Assembly (NCBI RefSeq): GCF_000151315.2
Contig: NW_011887304.1
Coordinates: 479,690 to 543,689, forward strand
Length of the DNA stretch: 64,000 bases
Source of the DNA: Capsaspora owczarzaki ATCC 30864
Taxonomy: Eukaryota; Opisthokonta; Filasterea
Reading direction: 5' to 3'
The translations under genes and the position numbers were made by a program. Under the pieces are notes generated by a model. It was not told the origin of the DNA. It made no database searches and saw nothing but the letters and a program-made list of their open reading frames with translations. Of the stretch, positions 51,113 through 63,800 are shown one piece after another; the stretch's first letter is position 1, and the number at the start of each line of letters is the position of its first letter.

Positions 51113-52420
51113 TTAAACACGGTACTTCATGACGCAGCGGTAGCGGGCCTTGTTCTCGCGGACGCGAGTGAGGGCTGCGTTGACCTTATCGGCGTCTGCG
51201 CCGTGGCCGACCTCGACCTCCTCAATCATGGGGCGAACGCCGTGCAGTGCGGAGAAGGCGAGCATCTCCTTGATGGCCTTGGTGCCGCCGACGAGGCTGC
51301 CAACAATGGTCTTGCTGCCGCCGATGAGGTACATGGGAGAGACCTGGATCTTGGCCTCGGGGAGGCCGCAGACCACAAACTTGCCTTCGGGGGCAACCAA
51401 GCCCATGTAAGCGTTCCAGTCAATGTTGCCGGACGCAGTGTAGATGATGAGGGGGAAGGCGTTGCCGTGGGCCTTCATTTGAGCGGCATCGCTCGAGTTG
51501 AGGAAGGCGTGCGCGCCGAGCGAGCGAGCCTCAGCCTCCTTCGAGGGGGAGGTGGAGATGGCAGTGACGTGGTAGCCCATCTTGTTGGCAAACTGGAGAG
51601 CAAGGTGGCCGAGACCACCAATGCCGACAATGCCGACGCGCGAGCCTGGGGGCAGCAGGTGGGTGGCGAGCGGGGTGAAGACGGTCACGCCGGCGCACAT
51701 GAGGGGCGCAACATGGGCCGAGGGGATCTCGTCCGGGATGGCAAAGCAGAAGCGCGAGTCGGCGCGAATGTGGGCGGCATAGCCACCGTGGTTGGGGTCG
51801 TACAGGCCACCGAACTTGGTGCAGTTGTGCTCATGGCCCTTGGCGCACAAGGCGCACTCATGGCAAGACGAGCCCTGTGCGCCAAAGCCGACGCGCTGGC
51901 CGACCTTGAAGCCAGTGACGGCGGATCCCAGCGCGGAAACGGTGCCAATGACTTCGTGGCCAGGAACCAAGGGGAAGGTGGTTGGGGAGCCGCCAGTGTC
52001 GCCTCGCCATTCATCGCCCATCATGTGGATGTCTGTTGTTGAAAAGGGGACAACGGTGAGTGTTTTTTTTTTTTGCAGCGAGTCACCCAAGACCTCCCCG
52101 ACAAGTCACATGTAATCATCCAGTACTTTCAGTAAAACTGCAAAGTACATGCGAGCTTTGCTCAAGTTGAGCTCGCGATGCTGTTTCTGAGAAGCAGGTA
52201 TCTCGGCTGACACACAAACCAGTGGCTGTTTTTTTCAATCTTTTAATTCGCACTCATCCGCCCGTGCTTCCCCCCCCCTACAAAAGTGCTGCATCCCAGA
52301 ATACACACTGTCACGTTTTTTTTGTGTCTTGCACTCACCATCGCACTCTGCATCCATACTGCGCAGTGAATCAGCCACGCTGGTTGTTTTTTTGGTTTTT
52401 CTCCGTGCCCTGCATCTCGC

Positions 52421-52451
<31 letters not shown>

Positions 52452-53031
52452 CTCTCTCTTTCTCCTGCCGTTGTTCCAGCGTTGCTCGTCTCTTCGATCT
52501 TCGCTGTCCGTCGTCACTGTCGATCGCGTTCTTGACGTGCGATTTTTCTCCACCACAGTTTTCAGTGCAATGCATTGCAGTGTGGGCTTTCAGCAATTTC
52601 TCCACTTTCGACCTGCCGAACCCCCCTCCTGCCGAACGTCAATCCCCACCACCACACAACGGCGTCAGAGTGTAAGAGCATTGGTGAGATGCGATTTTGA
52701 GTGCGCGGATGTTGCTTACCAGAGTGGCAGATGCCGCTGTTGGAGAAACGAACGAAGAGAGCCACGCGATAGATCAAAAATGGGCGACCCACAGACACAC
52801 ACACACACAAGCGAGACCAACAGAGACCAACAGATCAAACAGTTAGTCAAAGCACATCTCACACAAGCAACTTCAATGGGGGTGGGGGGGGGGTTGATTT
52901 TGTTACCAGTGGGTCACGTCGACGGCAATCATGTGCGGGGTCAGCTCGGGCGCAGGGAACTCCCAGTGCGACACGGTTTGGCCCGCTTGGAGCGCAGCGA
53001 ACGCCTTGACTGTCTTGGATGCTTGAGCCAT
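51113..53031 (-). CDS. Zinc-dependent alcohol dehydrogenase, cinnamyl-ADH type
   Basis: Medium-chain NAD(P)-dependent alcohol dehydrogenase of the CAD/YahK branch; the substrate cannot be told. Three exons: 52907-53031 (MAQASKTVKAFAALQAGQ to DVTHC), a 17-nt microexon 52720-52736, and 51113-52032. Splicing them gives VTHCGICHSDIHMMGDEW, so the microexon supplies the catalytic-zinc Cys region. Other features are PGHEVIGTV (zinc His-Glu), the structural-zinc cluster CHECALCAKGHEHNC, CAGVTVFTPL and the cofactor-binding loop GIVGIGGLGHLALQFA. The protein ends at a TAA at 51113. About 100 bp upstream of the start codon is a TATA-like box inside a hairpin (53113-53148). Confidence 0.92.
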
Positions 53032-53112
53032 TTTGTGCTGGGTGTGATGAAGTTGTGAGGTTTTGAGATTGAGGATTTTGTCTCAAAAATAATGAAGACT
53101 GGTTGTTCAGCC

Positions 53113-53148
53113 ACGGAGGATTCGAGTGGCCTTTTTATAATCCTCCGT
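53113..53148 (-). promoter_or_regulatory. TATA-like box between 10-bp inverted repeats upstream of the alcohol dehydrogenase
   Basis: The arms ACGGAGGATT (53113-53122) and AATCCTCCGT (53139-53148) are perfect inverted repeats. On the sense (minus) strand, TATAAAAAGG at about 53130-53138 lies between them, about 100 bp before the start codon at 53031. The position suits a core promoter; the arms could be a dimeric regulator site. Confidence 0.55.
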
Positions 53149-53741
53149 TCGTGAGCTTTGTTATTATATAATCACTTATTTGGTGCGGAAATTGTGCGGA
53201 ACAATTAACAATGCAATGTCGAAGTGAGGAAGAAAAAAACCAAAAGAGAGGAAATCCACGAGGAAGAGGTGGTCACCGCTGGCTCAGGGAACAAAATGCT
53301 CCGTCTGATTTTTGAATGATGAGAGGACGAGACGAAAACGGCGGATGGTAGAAAGGGGAAGGGGAAGCGAGGAAACGGAAACACAGGGAATAAAACAAAA
53401 ACCGCGTGGTCACACGAGGACGATGGCATTGCGTGGGAAATAATAGTGCTTGGTGGGTTTGAATATGGAACGCAATCCACGCGGTGGTGGAATAAAGAAA
53501 AAAAATGTTAGGTGGGTTTGACGAGGAAGCGTTGGTATGCGATGGGCGAAACGATGGCTGCATCACCGTTTTCGTGCTTTGATCTTCTTCGCCAGATTTG
53601 TCAGCATATCCGTAAATGTCAACAAAACATAAAATCCAGAAAAACAAGAAGAAAAAAATGCATCGTATTTTGACAGATCTTCAATCCTCCACAACACATA
53701 CCAGAATCAAGTATTCGGCAGCTTTTTTCTTCTTTCTGCTG
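53149..53741. other. Spacer between alcohol dehydrogenase and DLD
   Basis: AT- and A-rich sequence without a supported gene; it holds the upstream region of the dehydrogenase and the 3' flank of DLD. Confidence 0.45.
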
Positions 53742-56171
<2,430 letters not shown>

Positions 56172-56442
56172 CAAGGTCACTTGGAACACTCAAGCATTCA
56201 AATAAAACCCAAACACTCTGAAAGAAATAAAAGTAACGCATTGGTTGCAGAGAAGTGGCGGCTTACAATCGATTGAAGCATTATTTGTGGACTGTTCTTT
56301 TGTGAAACAAAAAAAAGATGGACTGACTGACTGAGACGCAAGATAAGGAATAGAAATCCAATGCATGATAAACATGTCTGGAGATATGGACAGACAACAG
56401 GCGGGGAGGCGGGGGAGAGAAGGAAAATCCCCTCGAAATGCC

Positions 56443-57389
56443 TCAGTAGTGGATCAGACCGTGGACGGGCGAGGGAACGTTCTTGCGGCCTTGCAGATCG
56501 TCCAACTCGATGACAACAAGCGACTCGAGGACGAGACCACCGAGGCGGGTGACCAATTCGCATGCAGCCTTGAGCGTGCCGCCGGTAGCGAGCAGATCGT
56601 CCACAATCACGACATTCTGGCCAGGCTTGATGCCGTAGGATGGGATTTGGAACGTGTCCTATTGTCGATCATGTTTGCACAAATGAGTTCAAGGTGTTCA
56701 GCCAGCAGCAGTGATTGCACAGTAGCCGAGCTCAAAAAGCCAGTTGAACCAATTCTCAGATTTTTCGCTTGTCGGCACCGAATCAGGCTGTCCTTCCTTA
56801 CCGAGCCATATTCCTTCTTGTACGAAATGCTCTCTGTCAGACCTGGCAGCTTGCCGCTCTTGCGAACGGGCACAAATGCCGCGCCTAGTCGCATCGCGAG
56901 CACGGGTCCGAACAGAAATCCCCCCCCCCATGCCGCCCCATGCCGCCCCAAGCAAAACACACAACCAAAAGCAAGGCATCCGACCAACAAGCAACGCAGC
57001 GTTGACAATCGAATGAGACGAAAAAACGCGCGAGTGAACCAAACCCAACACAGTGCAGCGTTTTGTGTGTAACGCACCGACCACGACGTCGACTTGAGAG
57101 AACTTGTTGGCGAGATAGTTGGTCATGACGTTCAAGAGGCCCTCGGTCGCGACGGGGTCTTGGAAGATGGGGAAAATGTCACTGTGGTCGAATAGCAGCA
57201 GCAGATTTGAGAATGACGCGCACGCACATCGCATCATCCAGCAGAAAGTGATGAAGCATGCATCAACACAAAAGACAGACAAAAAGCACACCGGAAGAGA
57301 ATGCCGGGCAGCGGAAAGTCGGGGTGCGCCGTGATGAGCGACTTGACGCGATCGAGCTCAGCGGAGGAAGAGGACGATGTGGATGACAT
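56443..57389 (-). CDS. APRT: Adenine phosphoribosyltransferase
   Basis: Purine-salvage enzyme making AMP from adenine and PRPP. Exons: 57301-57389 ([20 protein letters not shown] to FPLPGILFR), 57078-57181 ([19 protein letters not shown] to VDVVVG), about 56802-56935 ([38 protein letters not shown]) and 56443-56658. The last exon carries the PRPP loop [14 protein letters not shown] and ends GLIHY. The third exon is odd. The expected start, Leu-(Asp/Glu)-(Ala/Ser)-Arg-Gly before FLFGP, is missing and replaced by a run of ten G. No AG dinucleotide exists on the sense strand between the exon 2 donor (57077) and this block, so no canonical acceptor is available. An assembly error, an unusual acceptor or a damaged allele could explain it. 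Confidence 0.88.
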
Positions 57390-57676
57390 TCTGCGTCTGT
57401 GTACTTCAGTGCAGCAACAACAAGACAAATAAAAAATGGACTGCAATGAATGGACAGAACAAACAAGGCGTATCAAAATAAATGCTTGTTATTTGTTGGA
57501 TTCAGTTGCGGATATTACAAAAAAGTGAAAGCGGGGCAAAGAATAAAAGGCTCACCGCATCACAACAAAAGATGATGAAGGGACAAGGAGAGCCTACTAA
57601 TCAAAACGACACACACACACACAACCGGGAAGGGAGGAAAGCGAGCTTTCTGAACGGAAAGAGCGCGCCTACGTGT

Positions 57677-60018
57677 TTAGAAAAGGTTGCCCATGGAGAT
57701 CTGCTCCTTGGCCATGATCTCATAGTACTGGTAGATGGTGGTGACGGCCATGAGAATACCAGTGCCCGAGCCGATAGCGCCAAAGAAATCAGCAGTGATG
57801 GAGAGCGCGCCAATGCACAGGCCACCGAATGCAGCGGCGGTGGGAATGTAGCGGTTGAGCTGGCGAGCAGTGCTCTCCTGGGTGTCCTTGTGGCCCTTGA
57901 CGAACATTTGCTGCTCGCGGAGCTGGCGGGCAACGTCCTGGCTGCTGGCGCCAGAGAGGTCAATCCAGAGAAGCGAGAAGAGGGCGCAGGTGCCGAGGAT
58001 GAAGGCAATGTAAATCATGCCGTGGAGGGGGTCGGCAACAACACCAGTGAGGCCGTTCGGGGGGCTGAGGTAGTAGCAGAGGCCACCGACGGGGTACGAG
58101 CGGTTGGAGCCCTGGTAGGCAACATTCTCCCACGAGCCGAGCAGACCAATAATCCAGCCGAGGCCAGTGTGGGACAGCTTGAACCAGAGGAGCTGCGAAA
58201 TGATGAAGAGGTTTTGGACGAGGGCAGACTGGAGGATGATGGGCATGTTGGAAGTGTAGAAGAGCTTGATCGAGTACGTCTGAACAACACCGGGGGCGTT
58301 GCGGGAAACGACGGGCACGTCCACGCGGAAGCCCTGGAAGTAGATGACGATGAGGAAGACGGCGACGGTGGCAAAAAGGTTGGTGAGGTTGGGCAGGTTT
58401 TGGCGGAAGAAGGCCTCGCGGAGCGCCTTGAACTTGTCGCTGCGGGTGGCGAGGAGGTGGAAGAAGCCAATGACAGCGCCCTCAAACTCGGTGCCACGGC
58501 CAGTGTTGACGGTGGTGGGGCTGAACGAGCGCCAGATGATGGACTCGCACACGTTGGTGGCAATGAAGAGGGAGATGCCAGAGCCAAGACCGTAGCCCTT
58601 CTGGAGGAGCTCGTCGAGGAGCATGACAATCAGGCCGGCAATGAGGAGCTGGAGGACGAGCATGAAGCAGACAAAGAAGCCGAGCTCGCCGACGGGGCCG
58701 TAGAGGCCGGTGGCAACGTAGATGATGGCCTGGCCGACGGTGATGATGAGACCGAAAAGACGCTGGGCGCCAGAGAAGAGCGCGCGCTCGTCGGCGTTGG
58801 ACTGGTCGACCTCGAGGAGCTTGGCGCCAGCGAGGAGCTGCATGATCATGCCAGAGGTGACGATGGGCGAGATGCCGAGTTCCATCAGGGTGCCGCGGTT
58901 GGACGCGAGAATGGCGCGCATCCAGAAGAAGGGATCAGCAGAGTCAGACGACATGATGCCGTACAGCGGGACTTGGCAGCAGACGAGGAAGATGACGAGG
59001 GTGATGACCGTGTAGATGGCGCGTTCCTTGAACGGGACCTGTCGGAAGGGGCAAAGAGGGGAGAAGAAGAAGAAGAAGGGGCAAAGAGTGAGTTGAAACG
59101 GAAGGAACAAGGCAAGAGAGAGGCGAATCGCAGCCAATAGACATCAGACATGGCAAACTGGAATGCGTTCAAAGTCGAAATGCAAAGCGTTCAACGCAAC
59201 ACTCGCGAATCAAAGCATAATAAAGAAAGAAAAGAAAGAAAAAAAAAAAAAAAAAAAAAAAAAGAGCGATCGCTTCATTCAATGCAAAGTCCATCACAGT
59301 TGGAACGATCGAAAGCGAGCAAAACGACCAAACGGACAAACAACCGCTCAAACACACACAACTGCAAAGATCAACAACAAAAATGGAGCTGATGCATTGG
59401 AAGAACTGGGTTTGCTCACCTTCTTGACGGGCGCCTCGATCTCGGGAATGAGCGAGATGAACGGCTTCAGGTAGTGCAGGAAGCCTGGTGGGAAAACGAA
59501 AGGGGCGATCAGTGAGCGAAAGGGTAAGAGCAAAGGCGTAAAGCGCAAACAAATTTTATACAGACTCGAGCATGAGTTGGCAATCAATAATAAAAAAAAA
59601 ATAGGACGGGTTTTTTTTTTTTTTTTTTTTTGGTTTTCGGCTATGTGCGACGATCGCCAGACTGCACCGCCAAAACCAACACCGCCAGTACAGCGTGCAA
59701 GCTGAATAACAACCCCAGCACATGCGACTGCGCGATCTCGCTCTGAATGCAGACGACAGCGATCAAAAGTCCACAAAAAAAAAAAAAAAAAAAAAAGCAG
59801 CGATCTTTTCATTTTTTATTTTGTCCTGCTGATCGCGGCTTTGGATGAAGGGGAAGCCGCGACCTTGCTGCACCTAACATCAACATGCTGCAGAAACCAT
59901 GCATTGATTCACATGGCATTGGAACGGAACGCGTCTCCATTCTGCATCAATGAAACGCAGTGCAATCCCAAAAAAAAAAAAAAAAAAAAGTTGGAAATCA
60001 TAATGAAAACGCACCCAT
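57677..60018 (-). CDS. SEC61A: SEC61 alpha, protein-conducting channel of the ER
   Basis: Ten-span pore subunit of the Sec61 translocon. Three exons: 60015-60018 (four bases, ATGG, directly followed by GTGCGT), 59420-59484 and 57677-59038. The joined N-terminus reads [20 protein letters not shown], as expected for Sec61 alpha. Family blocks include [58 protein letters not shown] (plug and lateral gate), [39 protein letters not shown] and [15 protein letters not shown]. The C-terminus is [10 protein letters not shown]. The tiny first exon is inferred from position, phase and splice signals; the rest is certain. Confidence 0.94.
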
Positions 60019-60849
60019 GACTTGGCAGAATGACGAAACAGTGAAAAAACAAAATCCGGACTGATCTTTTGATGAAATGGAAGTGGAATACATTTGGTGT
60101 GGTATTTGTATGATGTGGAGAGAGGGTTGTTGTTTGCATAAGAGTATGGTAGTGGAATAAATGGAGCAGTTTGGGGGTGTCGTGAACTGTGCAACAAAGA
60201 TATTTTGGGTTGGTCGTTATTTGGAGATCGAGGCGTTGGTGTGGCGTCTGGAGGATATGCTGCAGAGAGAGGGTTGTTGTTTGTATAAGAGTACGGTAGT
60301 GGAATACAGGGAGCAGTTTGGGGGCGTCGAGAGCGTTGTGCAACAATGTTTCATTTTGTATCAAAATTTTACAATCAAAGTGCTCCAGAGGTCAGCAGGG
60401 TTGTGTGATTGTGTTCAATACGTGTTCAGAGCTGAATAGTATGGTAGTGGAATAAAGGGAGCAGTTTGGGGGCGTCGAGAGCGTTGTGCAACAAAGGATT
60501 GTTGGTTTCATTTTGTATCAAAATTTTACAATCAAAGTGCTCCAGAGGTCAGCAGGGTTGTGTGATTGTGTTCAATACGTGTTCAGAGTTGAATAGTTTG
60601 GTCACTTGTATCAAGACCAATCGAATGAGCCCAATCCAAAAGGAGAGCGAAAAAAAAAAAGGGGTCATTGGATGCTTTGAGCTGAACATCTCTGCTGTCA
60701 AGCAAGACACTGCCGGAGTTGAACTCTTGGTGCGATGAAATAAAGTACATTTCGTGTTAAGATGCAAAGTCATGAATAAACAAACAAAACAACAGAACAA
60801 AGCCCACTTTTTGTACAACGGACAGAATGAACCCAAAAGATCTTGTGCC
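60019..60849. other. Spacer with a noncoding tandem repeat
   Basis: Upstream region of SEC61A and 3' flank of the last gene. Apart from the tandem repeat at 60118-60600, no gene is seen. Confidence 0.5.
60118..60600. repeat. Three tandem copies of a ~147-bp unit
   Basis: The string GGTAGTGGAATA with GGAGCAGTTTGGGGG recurs at about 60147, 60294 and 60442. Copies 2 and 3 are nearly identical (shared CATTTTGTATCAAAATTTTA and CTCCAGAGGTCAGCAGGG), while copy 1 is diverged in its second half. Frames across it are interrupted, so it appears noncoding. Confidence 0.85.
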
Positions 60850-63800
60850 TCACTTTGAAGGATTCGCGGCTGAAACCAAACCCCGCGCGGCTGGATTGGT
60901 GGAGCGCAGATGGGAGATGAGCTTGGCAACATCGAGTTGCAGCTCTTGCCGCGCATTTGCGGGATGGACGACAATCGCTTGGAGGCGGGATTCGGCGACT
61001 GCCAGCACTTGCGCGTGGACAACTGGCGAGGTGCGCGAAAGGCTCGTCAGCATCGAAAAGGTGGAGGTGAGGAAGAGCTGCGAGGTCAGCGGCGGAGGGA
61101 GCGGCCGCGGGTCTGGCTGCTCGTCCAGGCCTGCCGAAGAGCCGCTCGAAACAGCAGCCGAGGCGGTCGTCGGTGGCATTCGAGCGGGGCGAGCTGCCAA
61201 GCCGCCAGATGACGATAACAACGACGACGACGACGACGACGACGCCGGCCGCGCGATTGGGCGCCCACTCACAATCATGGTGTTTGTGGCAACACCCGTC
61301 AGACTCATTCGCGCACCACCCGCCTGACCTGCGTTGCCAAGCTCGCTTAACGCTAGCGCAAACCGCTTGCTTGGCCACACCACGGACGCTTTGAGCAGTG
61401 GTGGCGATCGCACATCCGCCGGGAGTAGCAGACCGAGTTGACGAACGGCGTCCTCAAGTGCCCCGGCGTCTGCCGTCAGCGAGGATGGCACGGTTTGACG
61501 CAAAAACACCCGCGAGCACACGTCTCCAACGACATGCAGCAAGAGCACAGTCGCCAGCGCCGGTATGCAGACGAGCCACAGCTGAATGGCCGCTTGCCAC
61601 GCCTGTGCTGCTTCTTCCGCCGCGACCACCACCATGACGGCGTTTTCCTGTGTTGCAGGATGTGCACGGTGTTGCGCGAGAACGGCGCGCACATCTTTGA
61701 GCACAACCGCAAGCGCATCTTGGAGCCGCTTGCCACGATCGCAGATCGTCTTGACAACAGAGCAGACAATCGCCTTGACGGCGCCAAGCGCAAGATTGCT
61801 CACGGGCGAGCAGCTCTTGAGGGCGGCCAGCAGGCCGGGCACGGCGGCAATCGCGTCGGCAAAGTACAAGGCGCCAAAGCGCAGCGCGGTGGTCTGGTGC
61901 CGGAGCATCATCTCGGAGGACGACGTGGGCTTTTGAGCATCCTGCAAGGCACGGGCAGCGTTGAGCGAGTTCCTGACGACCATAGACTCGACAAATTCGA
62001 GCGCCGATGGCAGCACAAACTGAAAGCCTGGCTGAACATTGGAAATGCCAAGAGACAAGCGAATATTGCACAACAGCACCCATCGCCGAAATTGATGCAG
62101 CTTGGTCGTCTGTGGCGTGTCCGCAGCCATGGCATCCGCCTCCGAGCGTGTTGATGGGAAAAATGCATCTGCCAGCGGACTGACGCAGACGGGTGCACCG
62201 CCAGAACTCGCCACCACAGGAACAGCTCGAACCAGCTGCCATGTCGCCTCGTCCGGGCAATCGAGGTGGGATTGGATGAGCGTCGCCACCGTGCGATGCA
62301 AGAACGCGTCGTTGACAAAGTCCAGCTGTGCTACTCCAGTGAATATTCCACGCAGGCACGCCAGACGCGAGCGCAAAAGCTTGAGCGAAGCCCCCTGAAA
62401 GCCTGGTAACGTAAAGGAACGAATGAGCGTGGCAAACACGTTCGGGTTGCTATTGTTGTTGTACGCCAGCGTCGGACAATGCTGGAAGAGTACGGCCGAA
62501 ATGGCCTGGCAAATCAGCGAGTATCCCTCGGAACTCTCGGGCAGCGTGGTTTCGAGCTCGTTCCGGCACCGTGCCAGCGCTTGGGACAATGGTAACAGCA
62601 GGGCGTTGATGGCAACCGCACGAAACTCCTCCACCTTCTCGCCCAGAGCAAACCAAGCAGCCGAGCCTGGGAGTGGTGCATCCTGCGGAGCCGAAAGAGA
62701 AGTTGGAACGCGAGGAGTAGACACGCGGGTCTCGTAATGCTCGTGAAGCCTTCGGAAAAACAGAGCCAGCAGTGCAATGCGAGCGGCCTGGAAGTCTTCC
62801 AGCGAGGTGGCGGCTGCAGATGGAATGTCAGTCGACGCCAGAAACCGAGCCATCGCGGGCAATCTGGTCAGGCGCAGAGTGAACTCTGGCTGCACCGTGA
62901 GGTGGTGCTCGACCGCCGAGGTGATCCACAGCCGGAGCAGACCGTACTGCGCAGCTGACGAGATGCCGACAGCATCTCCCGCAGACTCCTCACAAGGCAG
63001 AATGGCAAGCGTGTGGTTTGCAAATCGCAGCGCCAGCTGTCGCTCATCGGTGCTGCCCTCCCACAGCCGTGACTGGACTGCGAGCTGCGACTGTTGCTGC
63101 GCCGTTGCTGCTGGCGGAGGTGGCGCGGATGCTCCCGAGAACGCCGAGCGTGGCATGTGGTTGGTCGATGATGGAGAGGAGGCACTGTGCACGCAACCAA
63201 AGGCGGACCAGATCGTGTCCCACGCCTCCAGGCCATGCTCGGCCAGAACGAGACACAGCTCGCTCAAGCACTCAATGCCTTGCGCAAACAGCTGAAAGCT
63301 TGTGGCCTGCACACCGGAGGAAGTGGACGAGGCGAACGGAAGCACGACCGAAGAAGTCAAACCCCCAGAGCTTTGGCGAGGAGGTGACCGACTGGCGTGC
63401 ATGGGCGCCAACGTTGCCTGAGCTGGTTTGCGAAAGCGTGATTGTACCAGCTGCTGGAGAGCGCGAGTCACGCCAGAACGATGGATGAATTCGACAAGAG
63501 CGCGGTCTTGCTCGTACGCCAAAACGAGGACTCGGCGCGCTTCGACGGCATACTGTTGGCGCCTGCGCGCAGCTCGGGACATTGCCACGCTGGCCGGAGC
63601 GGGAGCTGAAGCCCCAAACACAAGGTCGGCTGCATCCAGCGCCGCAAACAAGGCGTTGTCACGCGCGTCATCTTCTCGATCAAAATACGACTGTGACTGA
63701 GACTGGCTGTCAGAGGACGCAGCAGGAGCGCGGTTGGCATCCGGATGCGCATGGGCGAAAGTTGGAGGGCCAGCAGCGAAAAGCGATTGCGATGCCGGGG

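Noticed and set aside
51203-52042. 279-codon plus-strand open frame
   Set aside because: Antisense to the alcohol dehydrogenase exon 3.
53205-53647. Minus-strand open frames in the DLD-alcohol dehydrogenase spacer
   Set aside because: Short, Phe/Ser-rich, overlapping in several frames and without motifs.
57482-59140. 552-codon plus-strand open frame rich in Glu, Asp and Val
   Set aside because: Antisense shadow of SEC61A; the composition mirrors the sense codons and no motif is present.
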